A DNA stretch of 64,000 nucleotides from Acidihalobacter yilgarnensis (GTDB lineage: Bacteria > Pseudomonadota > Gammaproteobacteria > DSM-5130 > Acidihalobacteraceae): positions 706,001-770,000 of the forward strand of contig NZ_CP017415.1 of NCBI RefSeq assembly GCF_001753245.1, read 5' to 3'. The translations under genes were made by a program, and so were the position numbers. This document shows, piece by piece, positions 39,751 through 48,464 of the stretch. Under the pieces are notes generated by a model that worked only from the letters and a program-made list of their open reading frames with translations, was not told the origin of the DNA and did not search any database. Each line of letters opens with the position of its first letter. Positions within the stretch are counted from its first letter, which is position 1.

Positions 39751-40827
39751 TCAATCCAGGGCGAGTTGTAGACGAAGGCTGAATACGGAGGCGTTGTGCG
39801 ATGAGCCGGAGAGATTGCGGATGAACTGAAGATCGGGTTGCAGGGCGAGTTGCGGGGTGAGGGCGAATTGATAGGTGGCTTCGTAGGCGGTCTCTGTGTC
39901 GAGGCCGCGCAGGGCCGCGCGCGTCACGCCGAGGGCGAGGCGGTCGTCGGGGCGGGAGGCGAGAGGGGCCGCGATATCCACGCCGAAGCTCAGGTGTTGC
40001 GGCACCGTGCTGTCGTTTGTGGGCGCGAAGCCCAGACGCAGAAAGGCGCGGGCGCGTCGAACGGGCCCATCGGTCAGTGTCTGTGAAAAATTGATGTAGC
40101 CGCCGGACAGATCGGTGGGGGCGAGGGTGGGGTCTGGTTGACGATAGCGCCAGAGACCGAGGCCCAGCTGCGTCGGTGCATCAGTCGTATAACCGAAGTC
40201 CAGTTCGGCGATTGCCAGCGCGCCGTTGCTGGCCAAGCGCGTGCGCAGCGTAGGATCAGCCTGGAAGAGGCCAGCCCTCAGGTTAAAGGCGCCCTCCTGG
40301 CGACCGAGTACGAGGCCATAACCGGGTTCTGGGTAGGTGGAAACCGGCAGATTGCCGCTGAGGGTCGGGTCGAGTCCGAAGGAGGCGTTCAGCAGCAGCC
40401 CGGCAGCGTCGGTGACATCGAACAGCGTATTGAGGTCGATGAGGCCGATCTGCACAGTATTGACGTGCGCCCATGTCTGACGAAACCAGGCGCTGTAAAG
40501 ACGCGTGGCATTGGGTGCCTCGATGTTGGACGCGGATTGGAAATCGCCGATATAGCGCGCGCTGGGCTGGCCGCTGCGCACGGCGAGGAATGAGAAATGC
40601 AGAATGCCGACCGATCCTGCGCCGAGGCTATCCGTGCGCGCGTCTAGTGCGGCTAGGAGCATGCCGTCGTAGGTAGTGCCGGCGCGCAAACCGCCCCCGA
40701 AGGTGCTGACAGTCTCGTTATCCCAGAGCAGACTGGGGCTGAGGACGGGGGCAGCACAGGCGCTGCTGCTGATGAAGATGAGAATCGCCGACCAGAGGTG
40801 GCCAAGGTTACGTCGCTGAAAATGCAT
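39751..40827 (-). CDS. OprB-family carbohydrate-selective porin
   Basis: A 358-residue outer-membrane protein. A signal peptide is present (HLWSAILIFISSSACAAP, cleavage after CAA near residue 26). OprB-like segments are LDARTDSLGAGSVGILHFSFLA, SASNIEAPNATRLYSAWFRQTW, QIGLIDLNTLFDVTDAAGLLLNASFG, STYPEPGYGLVLGRQEGAFNLRAGLFQAD and a barrel ending in SVFSLRLQLALD. In other bacteria these porins admit sugars. Here a Fur box sits at its promoter and an RND pump plus adaptor lie directly upstream on the same strand, so a metal-linked or efflux role is also conceivable. Confidence 0.85.
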   Translation of the reverse strand: MHFQRRNLGHLWSAILIFISSSACAAPVLSPSLLWDNETVSTFGGGLRAGTTYDGMLLAALDARTDSLGAGSVGILHFSFLAVRSGQPSARYIGDFQSASNIEAPNATRLYSAWFRQTWAHVNTVQIGLIDLNTLFDVTDAAGLLLNASFGLDPTLSGNLPVSTYPEPGYGLVLGRQEGAFNLRAGLFQADPTLRTRLASNGALAIAELDFGYTTDAPTQLGLGLWRYRQPDPTLAPTDLSGGYINFSQTLTDGPVRRARAFLRLGFAPTNDSTVPQHLSFGVDIAAPLASRPDDRLALGVTRAALRGLDTETAYEATYQFALTPQLALQPDLQFIRNLSGSSHNASVFSLRLQLALD

Positions 40828-40859
40828 TAGGGCCCTGTTGAAGAGTGTGTTTTTATTAA

Positions 40860-40874
40860 TGAGAATTATTATAA
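40860..40874 (-). promoter_or_regulatory. Fur box over the OprB promoter
   Basis: TGAGAATTATTATAA matches the 7-1-7 Fur core TGATAATnATTATCA at 12 of 14 positions. On the minus strand it covers a perfect -10 TATAAT (plus-strand 40868-40873). Iron repression of the porin gene is therefore likely. The site lies in a short A/T-rich gap between the RND and OprB genes. Confidence 0.75.
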
Positions 40875-40910
40875 AACACGATTGTTAGACAACGATACAG
40901 GCTGACCGAC

Positions 40911-43900
40911 CTAACGCATTGACGTGGCCGCTCGGTGCCCCCATCGCAGATAAAGCGCTGGCAGCAGGTTGGTACTCAATAGCGAGCTCCAGATCACGCC
41001 ACCCAGCACCACGATGGCCAATCCCTGCTCGGGAGCAGCACCCAGTCCCCAGCCCAGTGCGGTTGGCAGCATACCGAGTACGGCGGTGAGCGTGGTCAGG
41101 ACGATGGGGCGGAAACGCGCGTGCACCGCGGCGCGTACCGCAGCTTCGGGTGTTTGTCCGGCACGCTCGTTGGCGCGCGCATAGCTGAGTAGCACGATGC
41201 CGTGATTGAGGCTGATACCGATCAGCGTCAGAAATCCGATCAACCCGGTTGCGTTGAGCCCGACACCACTGACGGCCAGCGCAAGTGCACCGCCGGTGAA
41301 GGCCAGGGGCGCCTGCAGCAGCAGAATGCCGGCGAGGCGTAAGCCGTCGAATTGCAGTGCCATGATGCCCAGCGTCAGGGCCAGGGCGCCCAAGGCTGCC
41401 AGCCCGAGTACCCAGGCGGTGTGAATCAACAGCGGGTAGAGACCGCCGAAGGCGTAGCGGTAGCCGGGTGGCATGACGAGCCCTTGAAGAGCGCGACGCG
41501 CGGCGGCGATCACCGTGCCGAGGGAGGCCATGGGTGTGGCGAGAATGTCCACAGCGCGCGCGCCGTCGAGGTGTCGGATCTGGTTCGGCGTCTGTTCCAT
41601 CTTCAGGTTGGCGAGTTGACCGAGCGGGGTCCAGCCGTGCGTGGTATGCAATGGCAGGTGGCGCAGTGTGTCGAGCCCTAGTCCCTGGGGGTGCGGTAGG
41701 CGCAGGTAGAGCGCAAGTGGCTGCTCCCCGTCGGGTACCTGTGCCAGCGTCTGTCCGTGCAACAACAGGTCGAGTTGGCGATAGAAGTCACGGGGATTGA
41801 GGCCATACGCGCGCAGAGCGTCTGGGCGCGGCTCAACCTGCATGACCGGCACCGGGTAGCTGTCGTTGTTGAAGATGTCCGCCAGCGCCGAGACGTGACG
41901 TAGTCGCGCGGCGATTTGCGTGGAAATCTGTCTCAGGGTGTCCAGGTGCGGTCCGTAGACGGTGAGTTCGAACGGTTGTGGCAGGCCGGAGAGGCTTTCG
42001 CCAAGACGCTCTATGGTGGGTGTGTCGATACTTTGTTGCACGCCATCGGTCGCTGCCTCGCGTAGCAGGCGCGCGGAGATGGTATCCAGCGCGGCGGTGT
42101 CGACCCCCGCTTTGAGCACGATCTGGATTTCCCCGGCGAAGGCGCGTTCGGTATAGGCGGTGCCTCGCGCCGAGCCGATGCGGGCAAAGGTGTGCGCCAC
42201 TGCGGGATCGGCGCGTAGGCGACGGGTGAGCTGTTGCACGGCCAGTCGGGTCTGGCCCAGCGAGCTGCCGGGGGGCAGGGTGAAACCGTCTAACAGGACG
42301 CCTTCGTTGGGCAGGGGCATGAAGTTCACCGGCACGATGATGAGCGCACCTAGGCTCAGGATGAATAGGCCTGCTGCAGCGAGGGCGCTCAGGCGCGGTC
42401 GTTTCAGGGTCAGCCCAAGTAGGCGCTGGTTGCCCTGTTGCAGCCAGTCGAGAAAGTACCTGCCGCTGCGTGTGGCGTTTCCGGCCGTGCCAATGCGGCT
42501 CAGCAACAGCGGGATTACGGTCAGCGATACCAACAGCGAGGCCAGCAGAGACAGGCTCATGGCCAGGGCGAATGGATTGGAAAACAGGCCGGCAAGCCCA
42601 CCCACCGCGAGCAGTGGCAGGTAGGCGGCCACGGTGGTCAACGTGCCGACGATGTCCGCGCCGGCGATGTCGCCGAGGCCAGCGCGGACACCCTCGGACC
42701 CGCTCAGACCTTGCTCCCAGCGATGGTAGATGGCCTCCAATACGATGATGCCGTCGTCGGCGAGGAGGCCGACGGCCACCGTGAGCGCGCCGAGGGTGAG
42801 CAGGTTGAGGCTCTGGCCGAAGGCGTACAGCCCGGCGATGCCGAGCAGTAGCGACAGCGGAATGCTCAGCGCAAGTACCCACACGCCGCGATGAATCCCG
42901 AGCAACCACAGCAGCACGGCAATCGCGAGTAGCCCGCCGACAAGGAGGTTGCGCCCGAGGTCGCTCCCGATCAGGCCGACGAGGTGGCTCTGCCGGTAGA
43001 TCGGTACCCAGCGTACCCCGTGCGGGAGCTGATTCTGCAAGCGCGCGAGTGTGGCGGCGACGGCATGGTCGACGGGGATGGTTGAGGCGCCGGCCTGTTT
43101 GAAGACGATCAATCCCAGTGACGGGTGGCCATCCAGTTCGACTGCGCTGTGTATCGGCGTGGCCGCGCGCACGACCCGCGCGAGACTGCCCAGTGGCACT
43201 TCACCGTTGGCCGTAGGCACTGGAATTGCGCGCACAGCCTCCCCGCTGATCGGGAGGTGACGGGCCTCGATTAGAACGTCCTGATGGCCGAGGTCGAGGC
43301 GGCCGGCGGGGCCGAGTACGATTTGATCCCGCACCGCGCGGGCCAGCGCGGTGATGCCGATGCCATAGCGATGCAGCGCGCCGAGGTCGGGCTGAATCCA
43401 CAGCGCCTCGTCGCCGCTGCCGAACAGCTCCACTCGCTGTACGCCGGGCACCGCGCGCAAGGCGGGCAGTATCCGCGTGCGGATGGCGCGTTGGACGCGA
43501 TAGGCGGGTACATCGACGGGTATGTCGACGCTGTAGTCGGCGATTTCGTTGATCGCGTTGCCCATCACTTCGGCGAGGGGGGGTGTGCCGGCGGGCAATT
43601 GCCCGCGCGCCCGATCGATGGCTCCGTACACGGCCTGCAGGTCGAGTTGCGGATCGGTGCCCTCGTCGAAGCGGGCGGTGATTTGTGCGGTGCCCTGTCC
43701 CATGGTACTGCGCAGGCTGCGCAGGTGCGTCAACCCCATCAGCTGCCCTTCCAGCGGGCGAACGATCAGGGTTTCCATTTCCTCCGCGGTGGCGCCGGGG
43801 TCATGAACGACGACGCCGATCTGCGGATAGCCGAAGCGTGGTAGGACCTCTGCGGGTATGTGCCACAGCGCATAGAGCCCATAGGCGAACAGGGCCGCGA

Positions 43901-43949
43901 ACAGCCCGATCCAGAGGAGCGGGCGTTTGAGTAGCGCAGGTATGCCCAT
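40911..43949 (-). CDS. RND-family efflux transporter permease
   Basis: A 1012-residue inner-membrane pump with the two-fold RND layout. Helix 1 opens KRPLLWIGLFAALFAYGLYALWHIPAEVLPRFGYPQIGVVV. Porter-domain segments include HDPGATAEEMETLIVRPLEGQL and PGVQRVELFGSGDEALWI. TM4 has the proton-relay pair in AVGLLADDGIIVLEAIYHRWEQG. The second repeat opens RLSALAAAGLFILSLGALIIVPVNFMPLPNEG. The paired aspartates resemble drug-type (HAE) pumps, while the overall start recalls heavy-metal pumps, so the substrate class is uncertain. Its ATG overlaps the adaptor stop (TGATG). Confidence 0.92.
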   Translation of the reverse strand: MGIPALLKRPLLWIGLFAALFAYGLYALWHIPAEVLPRFGYPQIGVVVHDPGATAEEMETLIVRPLEGQLMGLTHLRSLRSTMGQGTAQITARFDEGTDPQLDLQAVYGAIDRARGQLPAGTPPLAEVMGNAINEIADYSVDIPVDVPAYRVQRAIRTRILPALRAVPGVQRVELFGSGDEALWIQPDLGALHRYGIGITALARAVRDQIVLGPAGRLDLGHQDVLIEARHLPISGEAVRAIPVPTANGEVPLGSLARVVRAATPIHSAVELDGHPSLGLIVFKQAGASTIPVDHAVAATLARLQNQLPHGVRWVPIYRQSHLVGLIGSDLGRNLLVGGLLAIAVLLWLLGIHRGVWVLALSIPLSLLLGIAGLYAFGQSLNLLTLGALTVAVGLLADDGIIVLEAIYHRWEQGLSGSEGVRAGLGDIAGADIVGTLTTVAAYLPLLAVGGLAGLFSNPFALAMSLSLLASLLVSLTVIPLLLSRIGTAGNATRSGRYFLDWLQQGNQRLLGLTLKRPRLSALAAAGLFILSLGALIIVPVNFMPLPNEGVLLDGFTLPPGSSLGQTRLAVQQLTRRLRADPAVAHTFARIGSARGTAYTERAFAGEIQIVLKAGVDTAALDTISARLLREAATDGVQQSIDTPTIERLGESLSGLPQPFELTVYGPHLDTLRQISTQIAARLRHVSALADIFNNDSYPVPVMQVEPRPDALRAYGLNPRDFYRQLDLLLHGQTLAQVPDGEQPLALYLRLPHPQGLGLDTLRHLPLHTTHGWTPLGQLANLKMEQTPNQIRHLDGARAVDILATPMASLGTVIAAARRALQGLVMPPGYRYAFGGLYPLLIHTAWVLGLAALGALALTLGIMALQFDGLRLAGILLLQAPLAFTGGALALAVSGVGLNATGLIGFLTLIGISLNHGIVLLSYARANERAGQTPEAAVRAAVHARFRPIVLTTLTAVLGMLPTALGWGLGAAPEQGLAIVVLGGVIWSSLLSTNLLPALYLRWGHRAATSMR

Positions 43950-44985
43950 CAGTCAGGCGGGGTGTAGTGCGCCGCGAAGTCGCGGTGGAAGATGAGGTAG
44001 GCATTCTGGACCACGACGGGGGTGCCGGCGGCGAGCCCGGAGATGATGAGGGTTCGTGCGCCGCGTGCCGGGCCGGGTGTGACCGGCGTGCGTTGGGGTT
44101 GACCTTGTTGCAAGGTCAGTACCCACCATTGGCCTTGGTCGAGTATCAGGGCCGAAGTGGGCACGGCGACTGCTTGACGGGCTGGGCCTTCAAGCTCGAC
44201 GCGGCCCCGCTCACCGTCCGCCCAGGCTGTGGTCGATATGGCGAGCAGCCCGAAGCCCTGTGCGCCGTCGGTCTGTATCGGGGGATTTTTCGGATCACGC
44301 GCACCGCGATGGGCGAGTTTCCGTCGGCGGGTATAAAGCGCCCTTGCATACCGAGAGTGATTTTCTGGCTGTCGCCCCCATAGTACGCCGCCCGCAGCCA
44401 AAGGCCGCCACTCGGTAGCAGTGTCAGTATTGGCGAGCCAGGGGTGACGCGCTCGCCGTTGGCGGCGCGCAGAGCCGTGACCTGTCCATTCGCCGGGCTG
44501 CGTAGGATGACGCGCGCGCGCAGGCTATCCAGTGCTGTTTTGGCTTGCTGAAGTGCGGCGTGGGTGCTGGCTACGGCCGCTTTTGCGGCGTTGAGTTCGC
44601 GGCGATTCGTGAAGGCGGGGTAGGTGCGTTGCGCGCTGCGCAGGGAATCGGCCGCGAGTGTTGCGCGACGGCGGGTTTCCACCAGCGTGGTTTCGGCTTG
44701 TCTGAGCGCGGCGGTGATGGCGGGTCCGATCAGTCTGGCGAAGGGTGTGCCCGATCGAAGTCGGTCGCCTGGTCGTAGGGTGAGGTCCTTTAGATAGCCC
44801 GCGTGGTCTGCCCGGATGGTCAGTTGCTGCAGGGGTTCGACTGCGGCGTAGGCCATATAGCGGGGATGGTAGGTCACTGTTTCAGCTGGCGTATTGCGTG
44901 GAGTGCCGGCATGGACGCTCATCCAAGGCAATAAGGCGCACAGCCAGAGCCAACGGCGCAATCGTGGGGACGGGGATGGATTCAT
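43949..44985 (-). pseudogene. RND periplasmic adaptor (HlyD-like), frameshifted
   Basis: The 5' piece has a signal peptide (LWLCALLPWMSVHA), adaptor segments TIRADHAGYLKDLTLRPGDRLRSGTPFARLI, a coiled coil, and VILRSPANGQVTALRAANGERVTPGSPILTL, and reads correctly to VRVIRKIP. The 3' piece resumes in another frame with PIQTDGAQGFGLLAISTTAWADGERGRVELEG and VAVPTSALILDQGQWWVLTLQQG. The two join if one C is added to the five-C run (plus-strand G run 44280-44284). Together they make about 345 residues, a normal adaptor. It is directly upstream of the RND gene and overlaps it. It may be a sequencing undercall. Confidence 0.87.
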
Positions 44986-45040
44986 GCGCGCAGTCTGGAG
45001 GTTGGGTCGGGGGCTGGCCAGTTACGATCTGGTTAGGGAT

Positions 45041-46462
45041 TTAGGTGCTTGGGTTGGTTGCCTGCTGTTCAGCAGGCTCGGGCGATGCGGGCTCGGGCGC
45101 TCTGGATAGCGCCTTGACGGCCATTCGACATACCTGTTTGAAGTGGTCGAAGGTCCGTTCATCGATACCACAGCTGGCATGGCGACGATCGGCATAGACC
45201 ATGCCCACCGCATGGCCCTGAACGAAGATAGAACAGGCGAGAAATTGATCGGTGCCGGTGAGGTTGCGTATTTCCGTAGGCACGAGATTCCACGCCGCCT
45301 TCTGGCTGCGTCCCTTGAGCCAGAAGGCCATGGGTTTGGCCATCAGACGACTGAACAGATGCCCGCCCTCCAGCGAGAGTTTGAAGCGGTTGAATTCCGG
45401 TTCGTAATCCGTCCCGATGACCGCCTCGGCGGTCAATACTGGAAAGGGGTCGCGTTCGAGGCGTGCATAGATCACGCGGTTGAGCCCCAATCCCCGATGT
45501 AGGGCGAAAATGAAGGACTCCAGTATCGCGGCATGTTGTTCGCGATTCAGCGATGCCAGGCGGTCTTCGACTCTTGAGAAGACCTCGGGCTGAGGGGCGA
45601 GGCAGAAGGCTGCTTCCTGGGACTTGGGTTCCTGGAATGGCACGTGTTTGAGTAGCGGTGTAGGCGGCAGACCATATTCCTGGCAGCGTGCGTTGAATTC
45701 CATGATTCCGCCATCGATCAACACCGCTAGCCCGCTCTGGTTCATGCCCAGGTAACTGGCCATCAGTCGGAGGTCGCTGGTCAGGCCGGCACCTTCCCAG
45801 CGGGAGATTGCATGCCAGGCAATCTTGGCAGCGAGCATTACGCCCAATGCCCTGGGCTGCAGGGCGTTGGTCGGTTCCAGAGACCGGCACAGAAGCTCGG
45901 GCAGATCCCAGGCTTCTGCTAGCGTACGGCCGGCATCCTCGATTCCGGTGCCGAAGACGACATATTCTGCCTCTTGTGCCTGTACGCCGGGTTGACTCAG
46001 CAGGGTGCTTAGGGTTTCCATTTCAACGGGGCTGACCGCCCAGAGCGCCAGTTCGCCGAGGGGGAAGAGTAACCCAGCGAGGGCGACCTCTCCGGGTTCC
46101 AGGTCGCGCCGTTCTCGGGCGACACTTAGAGCCAGTATGCCGCCGAGCGCCGAGCGTCCCATCAAGGTCAGATAATGCTGAAGGCGTGCGCCTTGCATGC
46201 GCTCGGTGGCCTGAGGTAGCGCTTCAGCCAGTTCGGTCACGGTCTTAATGCCGAGCATCATGGAGGCCTGACGCAAGGTGCTGAGCGGGTTGCCCAGATG
46301 GCGATGTTGGACGTGCATGGCGTGATAGACCACCGCGGCGGCCAGTGCAGGGTCGGTTGCGATAGCACGACCGAGCTGCTTGGCGGACAGCTTCTGATCG
46401 TTCGCCAGAGTATTCAGGCGCGCGATGGTGCCTGGCAGACAGGGGAATTCGGGTTTCTGCAT
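45041..46462 (-). CDS. HDOD domain protein with C-terminal GAF-like region
   Basis: A 473-residue cytosolic protein. The HDOD domain (about residues 1-205) reads PCLPGTIARLNTLANDQKLSAKQLGRAIATDPALAAAVV, then MMLGIKTVTELAEALP and ALAGLLFPLGELAL. The C-terminal part (about 300-445: LNREQHAAILESFIFALHRGLGLNRVIYARLERD, FLACSIFVQGHAVGMVYADRR) looks like a GAF-type sensor. HDOD proteins are scaffolds in signalling and motility. It is divergent from motA, which suits a motility link, and lies upstream of the RND adaptor on the same strand. Confidence 0.88.
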   Translation of the reverse strand: MQKPEFPCLPGTIARLNTLANDQKLSAKQLGRAIATDPALAAAVVYHAMHVQHRHLGNPLSTLRQASMMLGIKTVTELAEALPQATERMQGARLQHYLTLMGRSALGGILALSVARERRDLEPGEVALAGLLFPLGELALWAVSPVEMETLSTLLSQPGVQAQEAEYVVFGTGIEDAGRTLAEAWDLPELLCRSLEPTNALQPRALGVMLAAKIAWHAISRWEGAGLTSDLRLMASYLGMNQSGLAVLIDGGIMEFNARCQEYGLPPTPLLKHVPFQEPKSQEAAFCLAPQPEVFSRVEDRLASLNREQHAAILESFIFALHRGLGLNRVIYARLERDPFPVLTAEAVIGTDYEPEFNRFKLSLEGGHLFSRLMAKPMAFWLKGRSQKAAWNLVPTEIRNLTGTDQFLACSIFVQGHAVGMVYADRRHASCGIDERTFDHFKQVCRMAVKALSRAPEPASPEPAEQQATNPST

Positions 46463-46619
46463 GGGCTATATGCCTTATCTCTCCATGACCTTAGATAGGT
46501 TGCCCGTGGGCAAAAGCCTACATCAGCGTTCCGGCTTTCGCTATGATGCACCCTTTATGCATCAGGCGTCTGATGGGAACGATAATCAACCGGCAGCAGG
46601 GCGTCATCAGGGGTTTTGA

Positions 46620-47477
46620 GTGAATACCATTATCGGCTTCCTTATCGTTACCGGCAGCGTGGTCGGTGGTTACATCCTATCTCATGGGGATCTTGCCACC
46701 TTACTGCAGCCGTATGAACTGCTGATCATCGGTGGTTCGGCCTTCGGCGCCTTCATGATCTCCAATCCGATGAGCCTGATCATGAAGACCTTCAAGGGTG
46801 TGCCGACCCTGATGGGCGGTTCGAAGTACGGCAAGGCAACCTATCTCGACCTCCTGACCTTGATGTATGACCTCTTCACCAAGGCGCGTAAGGAAGGCTT
46901 GATGGCGGTGGAATCTGACATCGAAGAGCCTGAAAACAGCGAAATCTTCTCGAAATATCCCAAAATCACCAAGAATCACCATGCCCTGGAGTTCATCGTA
47001 GACTATATGCGGCTGATCGTGTCCGGTGGCATGAATCCCTTTGAATTGGACAACCTGATGTCCTTGGAACTGGAAACGCATCACCATGAATCGCACCAGA
47101 CGTCGAATGCGCTCACCCGCGTCGCCGATGGCCTGCCGGGTTTCGGTATCGTGGCGGCGGTGCTCGGCGTGGTGATCACCATGGGGAGCCTCGACCAGCC
47201 GCCCCAGGTGATCGGTATGCACGTCGCAGCCGCCCTGGTCGGCACCTTCCTCGGCATTCTGCTGGCCTATGGCTTTGTGGGCCCGTTGGCGGTGGCGCTG
47301 GAGCACCGCGCACAGGAAGAGGCCAATTTTTTCGAGTGTATTAAGACCTGCATTCTGGCTCAGGTGCAAGGTTACAGTCCCCAGATTGCGGTCGAGTTTG
47401 GTCGCAAGGCGATGTATGCCACCGTGCGTCCGAGTTTTCAGGCGTTGGAGGAGCACCTCAAAGGCAACAGGGGCTAG
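46620..47477 (+). CDS. motA: flagellar motor stator protein MotA
   Basis: A 285-residue four-helix inner-membrane protein that forms the proton-driven stator with MotB. It opens IIGFLIVTGSVVGGYILSHGD and shows ELLIIGGSAFGAFMISNP, the cytosolic loop KARKEGLMAVESDIEEPENS, then LPGFGIVAAVLGVVITMGSLDQPPQVIGMHVAAALVGTFLGILLAYGFVGPLA with the conserved prolines. Its length matches the E. coli type. The start is GTG at 46620, with AGGGG eight bases upstream. No FliA promoter was found ahead of it. Confidence 0.96.
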   Translation: MNTIIGFLIVTGSVVGGYILSHGDLATLLQPYELLIIGGSAFGAFMISNPMSLIMKTFKGVPTLMGGSKYGKATYLDLLTLMYDLFTKARKEGLMAVESDIEEPENSEIFSKYPKITKNHHALEFIVDYMRLIVSGGMNPFELDNLMSLELETHHHESHQTSNALTRVADGLPGFGIVAAVLGVVITMGSLDQPPQVIGMHVAAALVGTFLGILLAYGFVGPLAVALEHRAQEEANFFECIKTCILAQVQGYSPQIAVEFGRKAMYATVRPSFQALEEHLKGNRG

Positions 47478-47486
47478 GTTTGCCGG

Positions 47487-48464
47487 ATGGATGACAAAAA
47501 GCAGCCGATCGTAATCAAGAAGGTGGTCAAGGGCCACGCCCACCACGGTGGGGCGTGGAAGGTGGCCTATGCGGATTTTGTCACCGCGATGATGGCCTTC
47601 TTTCTGTTGATGTGGCTGCTGGGCTCGACGACCAAGCCGCAACGAGCGGGTATTTCAGACTTCTTCAAGCACCCCAGCGCGATCCAAGGGCCAGGTGGCG
47701 CGAGCACCAGCATGATCAAGCTGGGTGGCACCCAGGATATGCCGACCGGGCCCACGCAGATGCACAGCATCGGCGGCGCGCGCGCACCGACTCCAGAGGA
47801 GTTGGAGAAGGCCGCGCAGGCGCGCGACCATCAGCGTATGCAGACGCTGGAGGTCGAACTGCGCAAGGCCATCGACCGCAGTCAGGCACTACGCCCGTTC
47901 AAGGATCAGCTGCTGATCGACATCACGCCGGAGGGCCTGCGTATCCAGATCGTGGACAAGGAAAATCGCCCGATGTTCGACCTGGGCAGTGACATCCTCA
48001 AGTCTTACGCGCAGACCATTCTCGAAAAAATCGGCGATTTCCTGAATCACGTGCCGAACAAAATCAGCATCACCGGGCATACTGATGCGCATCTCTTTCT
48101 CAATGCCGATATGAGTAACTGGGAACTGTCTACCGAACGAGCCAACGCCGCTCGCCGTGCGTTGATCGCCGGTGATATGGACAAAACCAAGGTCGCGCGC
48201 ATCGTCGGCCTTGGTGATACGGTTCTGTTCGACAAGAAAAATCCGCTGGCTGCGGTTAACCGGCGCATCAGTATCATCGTGCTCAACAAGCAGACCGAGG
48301 CGGCGATGGCCAAGGGAGACGCCTACGTGAGTGGCGCCACATCAAAGCCTGCAGTGTCTGCACCAACGCCAGCGGCGGGTGGCGGGGCCGCCGTTGCCCA
48401 TCCCGAAATTTCCGCGCCGCCCGCGGGCTCGGCTGCAAACCCCACCGTGACGCCACATACGTAG
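47487..48464 (+). CDS. motB: flagellar motor stator protein MotB
   Basis: A 325-residue protein with a short cytosolic N terminus (IVIKKVVKGHAHHGGAWKVA), one membrane helix holding the proton-carrying aspartate at about residue 30 (AYADFVTAMMAFFLLMWLLG), and a periplasmic OmpA-like peptidoglycan-binding domain (ISITGHTDAHLF, NWELSTERANAARRAL, NRRISIIV). The C-terminal 45 residues are an Ala/Pro-rich tail. It follows motA by nine bases, and its stop overlaps the MFS gene start (TAGTG). Confidence 0.96.
   Translation: MDDKKQPIVIKKVVKGHAHHGGAWKVAYADFVTAMMAFFLLMWLLGSTTKPQRAGISDFFKHPSAIQGPGGASTSMIKLGGTQDMPTGPTQMHSIGGARAPTPEELEKAAQARDHQRMQTLEVELRKAIDRSQALRPFKDQLLIDITPEGLRIQIVDKENRPMFDLGSDILKSYAQTILEKIGDFLNHVPNKISITGHTDAHLFLNADMSNWELSTERANAARRALIAGDMDKTKVARIVGLGDTVLFDKKNPLAAVNRRISIIVLNKQTEAAMAKGDAYVSGATSKPAVSAPTPAAGGGAAVAHPEISAPPAGSAANPTVTPHT

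Noticed and set aside
41833..42909. 358-codon minus-strand frame inside the RND gene
   Set aside because: Arg/Pro/His-rich alternative frame of the RND gene on the same strand; not a gene.
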